NCBI RefSeq assembly: GCF_027111335.1 | Contig: NZ_CP114288.1 | Span: 930,001 to 994,000, forward strand | Direction of reading: 5' to 3' | Source: Flavobacterium aquiphilum | Lineage (GTDB): Bacteria > Bacteroidota > Bacteroidia > Flavobacteriales > Flavobacteriaceae | Length of the DNA: 64,000 bases | Shown: in pieces, positions 45,808 to 53,444 of the stretch | Position numbering within the stretch: the first letter of the stretch is position 1 | Layout: each line of letters begins with the position of its first letter | Made by a program: the position numbers and the translations under genes | Notes under the pieces: model-generated | Told to the model about the DNA's origin: nothing | Database searches by the model: none | The model's input: the letters and a program-made list of their open reading frames with translations, nothing else

Positions 45808-46101
45808 TGATATGGATGATATTTTAATTTCAAAGGACAATTTTATTTGATATTGGCAGTTTTAATATTTTATGACTAAGTTTCTCTACTGAATTTTCGG
45901 GATTAAAATGTTGAATTAAAGTTTTTATTCGAAAAAATATAACATTGTGTTAAATTTTTGTTTTCGAATAATTGTAAGTAACTGATTTTAAGCATCTTTA
46001 GTTTTAATTATTTGTTGGTTAATCATTAAATTTGCGTTAAGCGTTTGGATAATTGGAAAAAAGTTTAGATATTTGTTACACAAAAATAAAAAAAGGGAAA
46101 A

Positions 46102-46170
46102 ATGAAGTTTAATCTTTGCAATATGTCACAAAAAGCCATTCAGGTGAAAACCTGTAGGGGAGGTGTATAG
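46102..46170 (+). CDS. Possible third leader peptide
   Basis: A 22-codon frame MKFNLCNMSQKAIQVKTCRGGV after an A-rich start region, 27 bases before a strong terminator. It contains two Cys and one internal Met but no run. Codons AGG GGA GGT include GGAGGT, able to pair with ACCTCC in the terminator's left arm, so the attenuator geometry is present in outline. A hairpin CAGGTGAAAACCTG lies just before. Support is weaker than for the other two. Confidence 0.35.
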   Translation: MKFNLCNMSQKAIQVKTCRGGV

Positions 46171-46197
46171 CTTATTTTAAATTTTAAAATATAAAGT

Positions 46198-46236
46198 AAA
46201 AAACCTCCCTTCAAAAATAAGGGAGGTTTTTTTTTT
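46198..46236 (+). terminator. Strong terminator in the metX-metX regulatory region
   Basis: A 14-bp perfect stem (46198-46211 with 46219-46232, core ACCTCCCTT/AAGGGAGGT) and a T-run to 46236. It may end transcripts from copy 1 metX (stop 45807) or act as attenuator for the small frame at 46102. The stretch 45808-46101 holds no recognisable gene; a -7-like TAAATTTG is at 46027-46034. Confidence 0.85.
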
Positions 46237-46287
46237 GAGATTAAAACGTTAAAAAAATAATAAGAAGAAGTAAAACAATAATTAAGA

Positions 46288-46380
46288 ATGAAACAACAAT
46301 ACACTGTTAAGGCTGTCATTTGCAAAGCGAAGAACAAGATGATGCGTGAATATGCCATGATGTGTGTTTGTATTTGCTGA
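46288..46380 (+). CDS. Met/Cys-rich leader peptide, second copy
   Basis: A 30-codon mini-gene: MKQQYTVKAVICKAKNKMM then REYAMMCVCIC and TGA. The last seven codons (46357-46377) are MMCVCIC, directly comparable to MMCMCIS in the leader at 43148. CCAAAAG lies at 46383-46389, three bases past the stop, and can pair with CTTTTGG (46416-46422) in the following terminator. A ribosome reaching the stop would mask CCAAAAG, while one stalled at the Met/Cys codons would leave it free. Translation could also begin at the internal ATG 46339. Upstream terminator 46198-46236 precedes it, so promoter position is uncertain. Confidence 0.75.
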   Translation: MKQQYTVKAVICKAKNKMMREYAMMCVCIC

Positions 46381-46410
46381 TTCCAAAAGTATAAGTTTGT
46401 CGTATAACTT

Positions 46411-46446
46411 AAACCCTTTTGGATGTGTGTCTAAAAGGGTTTTTTG
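46411..46446 (+). terminator. Attenuator terminator after second leader
   Basis: AAACCCTTTT (46411-46420) pairs with AAAAGGGTTT (46433-46442), then T-run to 46445. Competes with pairing of CCAAAAG (46383-46389) to CTTTTGG (46416-46422). Confidence 0.87.
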
Positions 46447-46518
46447 TTTTTTAGGTCTTAAAGGAATAAACAGAAATAAAATAGAAGTTCAATAAATAAC
46501 AATTAAAAAAGAGAAATT

Positions 46519-46629
46519 ATGAGTTCAAAAGCGCAAAACAGAATGGACAAGGGATTTAATGCGATTTTCGAAAAGGGAGCAGCATTTCAATGCCGGTTTC
46601 AGATGCAGTACTGTCAGGTCCAGTTATAA
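46519..46629 (+). CDS. Small protein of unknown function behind the second attenuator
   Basis: A 36-codon frame with an A-rich start region typical of this genome. The predicted protein begins MSSKAQNRMDKGFNAIF and ends with an alternating pattern FQCRFQMQYCQVQL containing two Cys. It is followed by a GCACAA/TTGTGC hairpin. No family recognised; it may be a true small protein or another regulatory frame. Confidence 0.4.
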   Translation: MSSKAQNRMDKGFNAIFEKGAAFQCRFQMQYCQVQL

Positions 46630-46746
46630 AGCGCACAATTGATTTTTAGGAAACAAAACTCGTTGTGCATTGAAAAAAAACAAATGTTGTAGAACATTTA
46701 AGCTATAAGCCACAAAACAAATATTAAAATTCAAAAATTAAAGATC

Positions 46747-46959
46747 ATGAAAACTATCACATATATCGCCAACGGAGTAGAGTTACTAAAAAACACAATT
46801 TTGAAAGCAATAAAAAAAGTTGAACCATTTAACCCTATCAAAGAATTGGATCACCCAAGATTTCACATTGATGAAACCTTCAATTTGAAAGAGAGGAAAG
46901 GAAAAGACTCTTTATTGTTTCACATGTACTCTAAAGAAAATGACACTCTTTTTATCTAA
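46747..46959 (+). CDS. Hypothetical 70-residue protein behind the second attenuator
   Basis: MKTITYIANGVELLKNTILK... ends HMYSKENDTLFI; hydrophilic, basic, no signal peptide, no membrane helix, no Cys. An A-rich leader precedes the ATG. It is the first sizeable gene after the leader-peptide attenuator at 46288-46446 and so is expected to respond to Met/Cys supply. Family unknown. Confidence 0.55.
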   Translation: MKTITYIANGVELLKNTILKAIKKVEPFNPIKELDHPRFHIDETFNLKERKGKDSLLFHMYSKENDTLFI

Positions 46960-47000
46960 GTCATAAAAAATACCTTAAGAAATATTAGGTAAAAATATTT

Positions 47001-47083
47001 GCCACGAATTGCACGTATAAAAACGCGAAAGATAACTTTTTTTGAAGAGAAAGAATTTCGTGAGAATTAGTGCAGTTCTTGGC
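47001..47083. repeat. Degenerate inverted repeat GCCACGAATTGCACG-type
   Basis: GCCACGAATTGCACG (from 47001) is loosely complementary to the sequence ending TTCTTGGC at 47083 (CGTGAGAATTAGTG). It looks like a decayed dispersed repeat between the 70-residue gene and the SAM-I riboswitch. Confidence 0.45.
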
Positions 47084-47139
47084 AATTTTTTAATCGATGG
47101 GCAGCAATTGTTTTGGAGAGGAATTTAATAATAATTTGG

Positions 47140-47166
47140 TTGTTTCATAAAATTGTAGTTAATTTG
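47140..47166 (+). promoter_or_regulatory. Candidate promoter of the metX2-thrA operon
   Basis: TTG 47140-47142, 17-base spacer, TAATTTG 47160-47166 (one base shorter than TAnnTTTG). Transcription would start just before the SAM-I aptamer. Confidence 0.5.
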
Positions 47167-47197
47167 CACCTTTAAAAGTTCAGACACGTATTGAAAT

Positions 47198-47301
47198 GTT
47201 ATAAAGAAAGGTAGAGGGATTAGACCCGATGAAGCCTTAGCAACCCTTCGATTTATCGGAGAAGGTGCTGCATTCTACCACGCCAAACGTGGAAAGATAA
47301 C
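47198..47301 (+). ncRNA. SAM-I (S-box) riboswitch before metX copy 2
   Basis: Closing helix GTTAT (47198-47202) / ATAAC (47297-47301). Core blocks are AAAGGTAGAGGGATTAGACC, CGATGAAGCCTTAGCAACC, GAGAAGGTGCTGCATTCTACC and AAAGATAAC, which match the S-box consensus. No long T-run terminator follows, so control may act on translation, or the AT-rich stretch 47302-47373 may hold the platform. Governs a metX-thrA-DUF2007-osmC-metZ unit. Confidence 0.93.
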
Positions 47302-47373
47302 AAAAAGAATTCATTCGGTTTTTCTAACTTTCTTCATAATATTTCCAGGTACAAATCAAAAAATCAAAAAGAT

Positions 47374-48342
47374 TTGAAATTGGAAAATAAACCAACCACA
47401 ATTACAATACAAAATTTCACTACCGAAAGTGGTGCTTTTTATGCTACGATCAATTTGAGTTACAATCTTTTTGGCCCTGCATTGCATACCGCGCCTATTG
47501 TTTTGGTCAATCACGCCTTAACCGGTAATTCTCAAGTGGTAGGTTTAAAAGGATGGTGGAATGTTTTGATAGGAGAAAACAGAACAATTGACACCAATAA
47601 ATACACCATACTTGCTTTCAACGTGCCAGGAAACGGATATGACGGCACCATTATCGAAAACTATTTGGATTTTACGGCTCGTGATGTGGCCAGACTTTTT
47701 ATAGAAGGGCTCAAAGCGCTTCAGATTAATGAATTGTATGCTATTATCGGAGGGTCTGTAGGTGGCGGAATTGCTTGGGAAATTGCTGCGTTGGCTCCAC
47801 AACTTACAAAACATTTAATTCCGATTGCAACCGATTGGAAGTCTAGCGATTGGCTGATTGCCAACTGTTTTTTGCAGGAACAAATTTTAAATAATTCGGC
47901 TAAGCCAATAGAGGATGCCCGCATTCATGCGATGTTGTGCTATAGAACGCCTGAGTCTTTTAAAGCAAAATTTGATCGGACTATCAATGAGGAATTGGCT
48001 ATTTTTAATATCGAAAGTTGGTTAAAACATCACGGAAACAAATTGCAAAAGCGGTTTCAGCTTTCGGCATACAAGCTGATGAATCAATTGCTGAAAACAA
48101 TAGATATTGCCAGAAACAGGGAATCTTTTCTTAGCGTGGCAACACAAATCGAGGCAGATATCCATATTATCGGAATCAATTCGGATTTGTTTTTTACGAT
48201 AAATGAAAATAAAGAGACCTACGAAACATTGAAAAAACATAAACAAAACATAAGCTTTCAAGAGATTGATTCCATTCACGGACACGATGCATTCTTGATT
48301 GAATACAAACAATTGGACAATTTGCTTAAAGGAATATTTTAA
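47374..48342 (+). CDS. metX: Homoserine O-acetyltransferase-like protein (copy 2), TTG start
   Basis: Second MetX paralog, 322 residues: VNHALTGNS, nucleophile elbow IIGGSVGGGIAWEIA, PIATDWKSSDWLIAN, catalytic His in SIHGHDAFLIEY. Clearly related to copy 1 over the whole length. The frame has no ATG near the expected N-terminus; the first plausible start is TTG 47374 (MKLENKPTTITIQ), with TTG 47380 an alternative. It follows a SAM-I riboswitch and precedes thrA by 20 bases, so it is the copy tied to SAM supply. Confidence 0.88.
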   Translation: MKLENKPTTITIQNFTTESGAFYATINLSYNLFGPALHTAPIVLVNHALTGNSQVVGLKGWWNVLIGENRTIDTNKYTILAFNVPGNGYDGTIIENYLDFTARDVARLFIEGLKALQINELYAIIGGSVGGGIAWEIAALAPQLTKHLIPIATDWKSSDWLIANCFLQEQILNNSAKPIEDARIHAMLCYRTPESFKAKFDRTINEELAIFNIESWLKHHGNKLQKRFQLSAYKLMNQLLKTIDIARNRESFLSVATQIEADIHIIGINSDLFFTINENKETYETLKKHKQNISFQEIDSIHGHDAFLIEYKQLDNLLKGIF

Positions 48343-48362
48343 GCTAGGAAAATATATAAAAT

Positions 48363-50777
48363 ATGAAAATATTAAAATTTGGAGGGAAGTCTTTGTCAAA
48401 CGGAGACGGAATCAATAAGGTGGTTGCGATAATCGCCGGAAAAGTAAATAAAGGAGAACAAATTGCAGTTGTCGTTTCTGCGCGAGGAAATGCTACGGAC
48501 GAATTGGAAGATATATTAACATTGGCGGCCAAAAATGGTGATTATAAAACACTTTTTGACGATTTTAAAAACTATCAACAAGACGTTTATCACGATGTGG
48601 ATTTGTCTGAAGAATTCAGTAAGTTGGAAAAACTTTTTGAAGGAGTTAGTCTGATTGGAGATTACAGTGTAAAAATTAAGGACGAAGTATTATCCAAAGG
48701 GGAGTTGATTTCGGCCAAATTGCTTACGGCTATTTTGCAGAAAAATGGTATAAAAGCCAATTTTGCCGATACGAGAGAATTGATAAAAACTGACTCGAAT
48801 TATGGTGATGCACAGCCTGTTGAGCAACTTTCTAAGAAAAATGTAGTGGCTTATTTTAAGGAACATAATGGAGAAACGGTAAATGTCGTTACCGGTTTTA
48901 TTGGTTCCAACAGTAAAAATGAAGCAACAACTTTGGGAAGAAACGGAAGCAATTACACCGCTTCGTTGTTGGCAAATTATCTTGATGCGACGGAACTTCA
49001 AAATTATACTCATGTTGACGGAATTTATACGGCCAATCCTGATTTGGTTTTGGATGCCAAAAAAATAGACCATTTGACGTTTAATGAAGCGAATGAATTG
49101 GCCAATTTTGGAGCTACCATTTTGCATGCAAAAACGATTATTCCTTTGTTGGAAAAAAATATTCCGCTTCGAATTTTGAATACTTTCAATCATGAAAATC
49201 AAGGGACATTAATTACTTCAAATACTGATAAAGAAGGAATTAAAACACTTTCGGTTCTTGAAAATGTAGCTTTGGTGAATTTGGAAGGAAGAGGATTACT
49301 AGGAAAAACTGGTGTTGATGCCCGTATTTTCAGAGTGATGGGTGACAACGAAATAAGCGTTAGTATCATTTCGCAAGGTTCATCTGAAAGAGGAATCGGG
49401 CTTGTGGTTGATGCCGATAAAGCGACCCGTGCAATGATTGAATTGGAACGCGAGTTTGAAAATGATTTTTATTCCAAAGACGTTAATAAAATAACGGTTA
49501 CCGATAATGTTTCGGTGATTTCGATTATCGGGCAGGATTTGAGTACGTTTCACAAACCATACACGGCTTTGATCAAAAATAAAATTGTTCCAATCCTTTT
49601 CAACAACACGGTTACGGGAAAAAACGTGAGTTTGGTGGTGAAAAAGTCGGAATTGAACAAAGCTTTGAACGTAATCCACGGGGAGATTTTTGGGGTTTCC
49701 AAGAAAATCAATATTGCGATTTTTGGTCATGGATTGGTTGGCGGAACGTTGATTAACCAAATTTTGGAATCGGCCGGCGCTATCGAAAAACGCAAAGGAA
49801 TCAAATTGAATGTTTTTGCTATAGCCAATTCTAAAAATGTTCTTTTGAATAAAGATGGAGTTTCGCCAAATTGGAGAAATGAAATCCAAAACAATGGTGT
49901 TTCCTATTCGATTGAAGATGTTATCGCTTACGCAAATGAGCATCACTTGGAGAACTTGATTGCAATAGACAACTCGGCAAGTACTGCTTTTGTTGAAAAT
50001 TATATCAAATTGGCCGAGAATAGTTTTGACTTGATTTCTTCAAATAAAGTGGCGAACACCTTGAGTTATTCATTTTACAAACAATTGAGACAGGTTTTGG
50101 CGAATAACCAAAAAACGTATTTGTATGAGACGAACGTTGGTGCCGGTTTGCCGTTGATTGATACAATAAAATTATTACACCTTTCGGGCGAAAACATTAC
50201 GAAGATAAAAGGAGTTTTCTCGGGAACTTTGAGTTATTTGTTTAATAATTTCTCTGCCAAGGATGTTCCTTTCAGTGATATTTTGAAAGAAGCCATCGAT
50301 AACGGTTACACCGAGCCAGACCCAAGGGAAGACCTTTGCGGAAATGACGTAGGTAGAAAATTATTGATTTTGGCTAGAGAATTAGACTTGCAGAATGAGT
50401 TTGAGGAGATTTCAATCCAAAACTTGATTCCAGAGCATTTACGTGAAGGAGATGTCGCTGATTTCTTGAACAAATTGAAAGAGTTTGATCCGATTTATGA
50501 CAAAATTAAAGCCGATCAACAACCAAATCACGTGTTAAGATACATCGGTGAATTGTCAGGTGATTTGCAAAACGATAAAGGAAATCTTGAAGTGAAACTA
50601 GTTTCTGTACCAAAAGATACTGCTTTGGGCGGATTGAAAGGTTCTGATTCATTCTTTGAAATTTACACTGAATCCTACGGAGACCGACCAATCGTGATTC
50701 AGGGAGCAGGAGCAGGATCTGCGGTAACGGCAAGAGGGGTTTTTGGAGACATTTTGAGATTGTCGGATAAAGGGTAG
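48363..50777 (+). CDS. thrA: Bifunctional aspartokinase / homoserine dehydrogenase
   Basis: Catalyses the first and third steps from aspartate to homoserine. 804 residues: aspartokinase domain at 1 to about 290 (KFGGKSLSNGDGINKV, TLGRNGSNYTASLLANYL), two ACT-type regulatory segments to about 450, then homoserine dehydrogenase (NIAIFGHGLVGGTLINQIL, SNKVANTL, GAGLPLIDTI, GTLSYLFNNF, GYTEPDPREDLCGNDVGRKLLIL). Supplies homoserine to the metX product just upstream. The homoserine dehydrogenase C-terminus IVIQGAGAGSAVTARGVFGDI is complete. Confidence 0.96.
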   Translation: MKILKFGGKSLSNGDGINKVVAIIAGKVNKGEQIAVVVSARGNATDELEDILTLAAKNGDYKTLFDDFKNYQQDVYHDVDLSEEFSKLEKLFEGVSLIGDYSVKIKDEVLSKGELISAKLLTAILQKNGIKANFADTRELIKTDSNYGDAQPVEQLSKKNVVAYFKEHNGETVNVVTGFIGSNSKNEATTLGRNGSNYTASLLANYLDATELQNYTHVDGIYTANPDLVLDAKKIDHLTFNEANELANFGATILHAKTIIPLLEKNIPLRILNTFNHENQGTLITSNTDKEGIKTLSVLENVALVNLEGRGLLGKTGVDARIFRVMGDNEISVSIISQGSSERGIGLVVDADKATRAMIELEREFENDFYSKDVNKITVTDNVSVISIIGQDLSTFHKPYTALIKNKIVPILFNNTVTGKNVSLVVKKSELNKALNVIHGEIFGVSKKINIAIFGHGLVGGTLINQILESAGAIEKRKGIKLNVFAIANSKNVLLNKDGVSPNWRNEIQNNGVSYSIEDVIAYANEHHLENLIAIDNSASTAFVENYIKLAENSFDLISSNKVANTLSYSFYKQLRQVLANNQKTYLYETNVGAGLPLIDTIKLLHLSGENITKIKGVFSGTLSYLFNNFSAKDVPFSDILKEAIDNGYTEPDPREDLCGNDVGRKLLILARELDLQNEFEEISIQNLIPEHLREGDVADFLNKLKEFDPIYDKIKADQQPNHVLRYIGELSGDLQNDKGNLEVKLVSVPKDTALGGLKGSDSFFEIYTESYGDRPIVIQGAGAGSAVTARGVFGDILRLSDKG

Positions 50778-50831
50778 AGATTTTAGATTGCATATTTTAG
50801 AAATTAGATTTCAGATTTTAAAAAAAAAGCT

Positions 50832-51074
50832 ATGGTAGAAGTTTTTAGCGGGTCGTATTTTGAGGCAATGAATGTTAGAAATTTATTGGAGGGAAATGAA
50901 ATTTCAGTTTTTACTCAAAATGAATTCATGTCAAATATTGAGCCTTGGGTTGTTACTGCGGGAGGATTAAATCCTGTAAAACTTCAAGTTGATGAATCTG
51001 ATATGGAAGCATCAAGAACAATAATTGAAGATTATTTAAAGGGTAATAATAATTTAGAGACTGAGGATAAATAA
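50832..51074 (+). CDS. DUF2007 domain protein
   Basis: An 80-residue cytoplasmic protein matching the DUF2007 (putative signal-transducing) pattern: VEVFSGSYFEAMNVRNLLEGNEI at the start and a central PWVVTAGGLNPVKLQVDESD. These domains have a PII-like ferredoxin fold; the role is unknown. It sits inside the methionine operon, 54 bases after thrA. Confidence 0.8.
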   Translation: MVEVFSGSYFEAMNVRNLLEGNEISVFTQNEFMSNIEPWVVTAGGLNPVKLQVDESDMEASRTIIEDYLKGNNNLETEDK

Positions 51075-51090
51075 AAATAACAAAACTCCT

Positions 51091-51132
51091 GCTTTGGCTC
51101 CCCTCTCTTTTGGAAAGGGGCTGGGGGTGAGG
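51091..51132 (+). repeat. GC-rich hairpin repeat before osmC gene
   Basis: CCCCTCTCTTTTGGAAAGGGG followed by CTGGGGGTGAGG, ending 17 bases before the osmC ATG. Same family as the units at 54612-54645, 57821-57863 and, inverted, 57744-57781. Confidence 0.75.
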
Positions 51133-51149
51133 AAATAACAACAATAACA

Positions 51150-51587
51150 ATGAAAATAACACTTAACAGAGTAAACGAAAATTTCCATTTTGAATTAAAA
51201 AACGAACGCGGTCATATTGTGAATGTGGATGCGCGTCCTGATTTTGGAGGAAATGACATGGGACCAAGCCCAATGGAATTGGTATTGATGGGAGTGGCAG
51301 GCTGCAGCGGAATCGATATGATTTCGATTTTGAAAAAACAACGTCAGGAAATCACTTCTTTCAAAGCTGATGTAGAAGGAGAGCGAGTTCAAGTGGGGGA
51401 GGCAAAACCATTTAAAGATATTTATGTGGTTTTTTACCTTGAAGGAACGATTAAAGAAGATAAAGCTTTGAAAGCTGCTCAATTATCATTCGAAAAATAT
51501 TGCTCAGTTGCCAAAACAGTGGAACCAACAGCAACAATACATTATAAAGTAATTTTAAACGGGGTTGAATTAGAGAAAACTAATTAA
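51150..51587 (+). CDS. OsmC family protein
   Basis: A 145-residue OsmC-like protein. The family's redox cysteines are seen in VAGCSGIDMISILKKQR and FEKYCSVAKTVEPTATIHY. The RPDFGGNDMGPSPMELVLMGV block is characteristic of the YhfA-like branch. OsmC proteins reduce organic hydroperoxides by thiol chemistry; the location between thrA and metZ suggests a link to sulfur metabolism, by context only. Confidence 0.9.
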   Translation: MKITLNRVNENFHFELKNERGHIVNVDARPDFGGNDMGPSPMELVLMGVAGCSGIDMISILKKQRQEITSFKADVEGERVQVGEAKPFKDIYVVFYLEGTIKEDKALKAAQLSFEKYCSVAKTVEPTATIHYKVILNGVELEKTN

Positions 51588-51616
51588 ACAACTTTAAACA
51601 ATTTTAAACAAAAGAC

Positions 51617-52789
51617 ATGAGCGAACAAGAATACGGTTTTGAAACCGAAGCCATTCGTAACCAAATTGAGAGAACGCAATATTTGGAGCATTCAGTGCCC
51701 TTGTACTTAACATCGAGTTTCGTTTTCGAAGATGCCGAAGACATGCGTGCTTCTTTTGCAGACGAGAAGGATCGTAATATTTATAGCCGATACAGCAATC
51801 CAAATACTAACGAATTTGTAGATAAGATTTGCAAAATGGAAGGTGCTGAGGCCGGTTTTGCATTTGCATCGGGGATGGCAGCGGTGTACTCTACTTTTGC
51901 AGCTTTGTTGCAAGCGGGAGATCATATCGTTTCGTCAAGCAGTATTTTTGGGACTACCCATTCTTTGTTTATGAATTATTATCCAAAGTGGGGTATTGAA
52001 ACTTCTTATTTTGATCTTACCAAACCGGAAACTATTGAAGCTTTGATAAAGCCAAATACGAAGATTCTTTTTGCTGAATCACCAACGAATCCGGCTGTAG
52101 ATATTATCGATTTGGAACTTTTGGGAAATATCGCCAAAAAGCACAATTTGATTTTGATTATCGACAACTGTTTTGCGACACCATACATTCAGCAGCCAAT
52201 AAAATGGGGAGCACATTTGGTGATACACTCTGCCACCAAATTGATTGATGGACAAGGAAGAGTTTTGGGAGGAATCACCGTTGGTAACGCCAATTTGATT
52301 AAAGATATTTACTTGTTTTCAAGGCTTACAGGTCCTGCCTTATCACCGTTTAATGCTTGGGTTTTATCAAAAAGTTTGGAAACTTTGGCAATTCGTGTGG
52401 AAAGACATTGCGAAAATGCATTGAAAGTGGCCGAGTTTTTGGAAAAACATCCAAACGTAAACAGTGTGAAATATCCATTCCTAAAATCGCATCCACAATA
52501 TGATATTGCCAAAAAGCAAATGAAATTGGGTGGTAATATCGTTGCTTTTGAAGTAAAAGGCGGAATCGAAGCGGGAAGAGCCTTTTTGGACAAAATAAAA
52601 TTATGTTCGTTGTCTCCGAATTTAGGGGATACAAGAACAATTGTAACGCATCCGGCTTCTACAACACACAGTAAACTGACAGTTGAAGAACGTTTGGCAG
52701 TAAGTATTACAGACGGATTGGTGCGTGTTTCTGTAGGGTTGGAAACCGTCGAAGATGTAATCGCCGATTTAGATCAGGCTTTATCTTAA
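51617..52789 (+). CDS. metZ: Trans-sulfuration family PLP enzyme (MetZ/cystathionine gamma-synthase-like)
   Basis: PLP enzyme of the Cys/Met metabolism family, 390 residues. Motifs: YSRYSNPNTNEFVDKICKMEGA, FASGMAAVYSTFAALL, SSSIFGTTHSLF and the PLP Lys in VIHSATKLIDGQGRVLGG, where DGQGRVLGG is typical of O-succinylhomoserine sulfhydrylase (MetZ) rather than cystathionine gamma-synthase. Since the acyl donor here is made by MetX, it may use acetylhomoserine with sulfide or cysteine. It is the last gene of the metX2-thrA unit and the second enzyme of this family in the island. Confidence 0.88.
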   Translation: MSEQEYGFETEAIRNQIERTQYLEHSVPLYLTSSFVFEDAEDMRASFADEKDRNIYSRYSNPNTNEFVDKICKMEGAEAGFAFASGMAAVYSTFAALLQAGDHIVSSSSIFGTTHSLFMNYYPKWGIETSYFDLTKPETIEALIKPNTKILFAESPTNPAVDIIDLELLGNIAKKHNLILIIDNCFATPYIQQPIKWGAHLVIHSATKLIDGQGRVLGGITVGNANLIKDIYLFSRLTGPALSPFNAWVLSKSLETLAIRVERHCENALKVAEFLEKHPNVNSVKYPFLKSHPQYDIAKKQMKLGGNIVAFEVKGGIEAGRAFLDKIKLCSLSPNLGDTRTIVTHPASTTHSKLTVEERLAVSITDGLVRVSVGLETVEDVIADLDQALS

Positions 52790-52812
52790 ATGAATCCATT
52801 TTTATTTGGTAC

Positions 52813-52844
52813 TTGCTTTTTTTGATTTAAAAAGATTACATTTG
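52813..52844 (+). promoter_or_regulatory. Promoter of the RDD gene
   Basis: TTG 52813-52815, 21-base spacer, TACATTTG 52837-52844, a full consensus match 45 bases before the ATG at 52890. Confidence 0.62.
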
Positions 52845-52889
52845 TGCGTAATAGAAATACGTAATAATTGATAATTTTTGATTTTAAAC

Positions 52890-53390
52890 ATGGAAAACAC
52901 TACATATATTCTTGATGAAAAATTATTAGTATCCGGCGGGAGAAGGTTCTTGAATTATATTTTGGATTTATTTTTTTATGTGATATTTATTTTTTGTGTG
53001 GCCTTTATTACGACGCTCGTTGCTGCGTTGTTAGGTTTGACAGATTTAGTTTTTTGGTTGCAAAATATTCCTGATATGCAAGCAAATGTAATAGCTGTTA
53101 TTGTAATGTTAATCTATTATATACTTACAGAAGGAATATTTGGCAGATCGCTTGCCAAATTCATAACAGGGACTGTAGTAGTCGATGAAAACGGAGAAAA
53201 GCCAACATTTGGCATTCTGTTTCAAAGAACACTATGTCGCTTAATTCCATTCGACGCTTTATCTTTTTTAGGTAATTCAGGAAGAGGTTGGCATGATTCT
53301 ATCTCAGATACATATGTAGTTGATAAAAAAGAACTAGAAAAAAGTATAAGAGTATTTAATGAAATGGATCAAATAGGAGAATTTTCATAG
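52890..53390 (+). CDS. RDD family membrane protein
   Basis: Start at ATG 52890 (MENTTYILDEKLL). An RDD domain: GGRRFLNYILDLFFYVIF holds the Arg and Asp in the first helix, a second helix (VIAVIVMLIYYILTEGIFG) and a third with RSLAKFITGTVVVDENG. 166 residues. RDD proteins are small inner-membrane proteins of unclear transport or regulatory role. Followed by a strong terminator. Confidence 0.87.
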   Translation: MENTTYILDEKLLVSGGRRFLNYILDLFFYVIFIFCVAFITTLVAALLGLTDLVFWLQNIPDMQANVIAVIVMLIYYILTEGIFGRSLAKFITGTVVVDENGEKPTFGILFQRTLCRLIPFDALSFLGNSGRGWHDSISDTYVVDKKELEKSIRVFNEMDQIGEFS

Positions 53391-53410
53391 GTAAATGAAA
53401 TTATAATAAT

Positions 53411-53442
53411 AACCCACGGTTTTAGCCGTGGGTTTGTTTTTT
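53411..53442 (+). terminator. Terminator after RDD gene
   Basis: AACCCACGG (53411-53419) and CCGTGGGTT (53426-53434), loop of six, T-rich run to 53442. It ends two bases before the next start codon (53445). Confidence 0.88.
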
Positions 53443-53444
53443 AT

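Noticed and set aside
48690..49946. Long minus-strand frames inside thrA
   Set aside because: They run antisense to clearly conserved aspartokinase and homoserine dehydrogenase motifs.
51617..52640. Minus-strand frames inside the metZ-like gene
   Set aside because: Shadows of a strongly conserved PLP enzyme.
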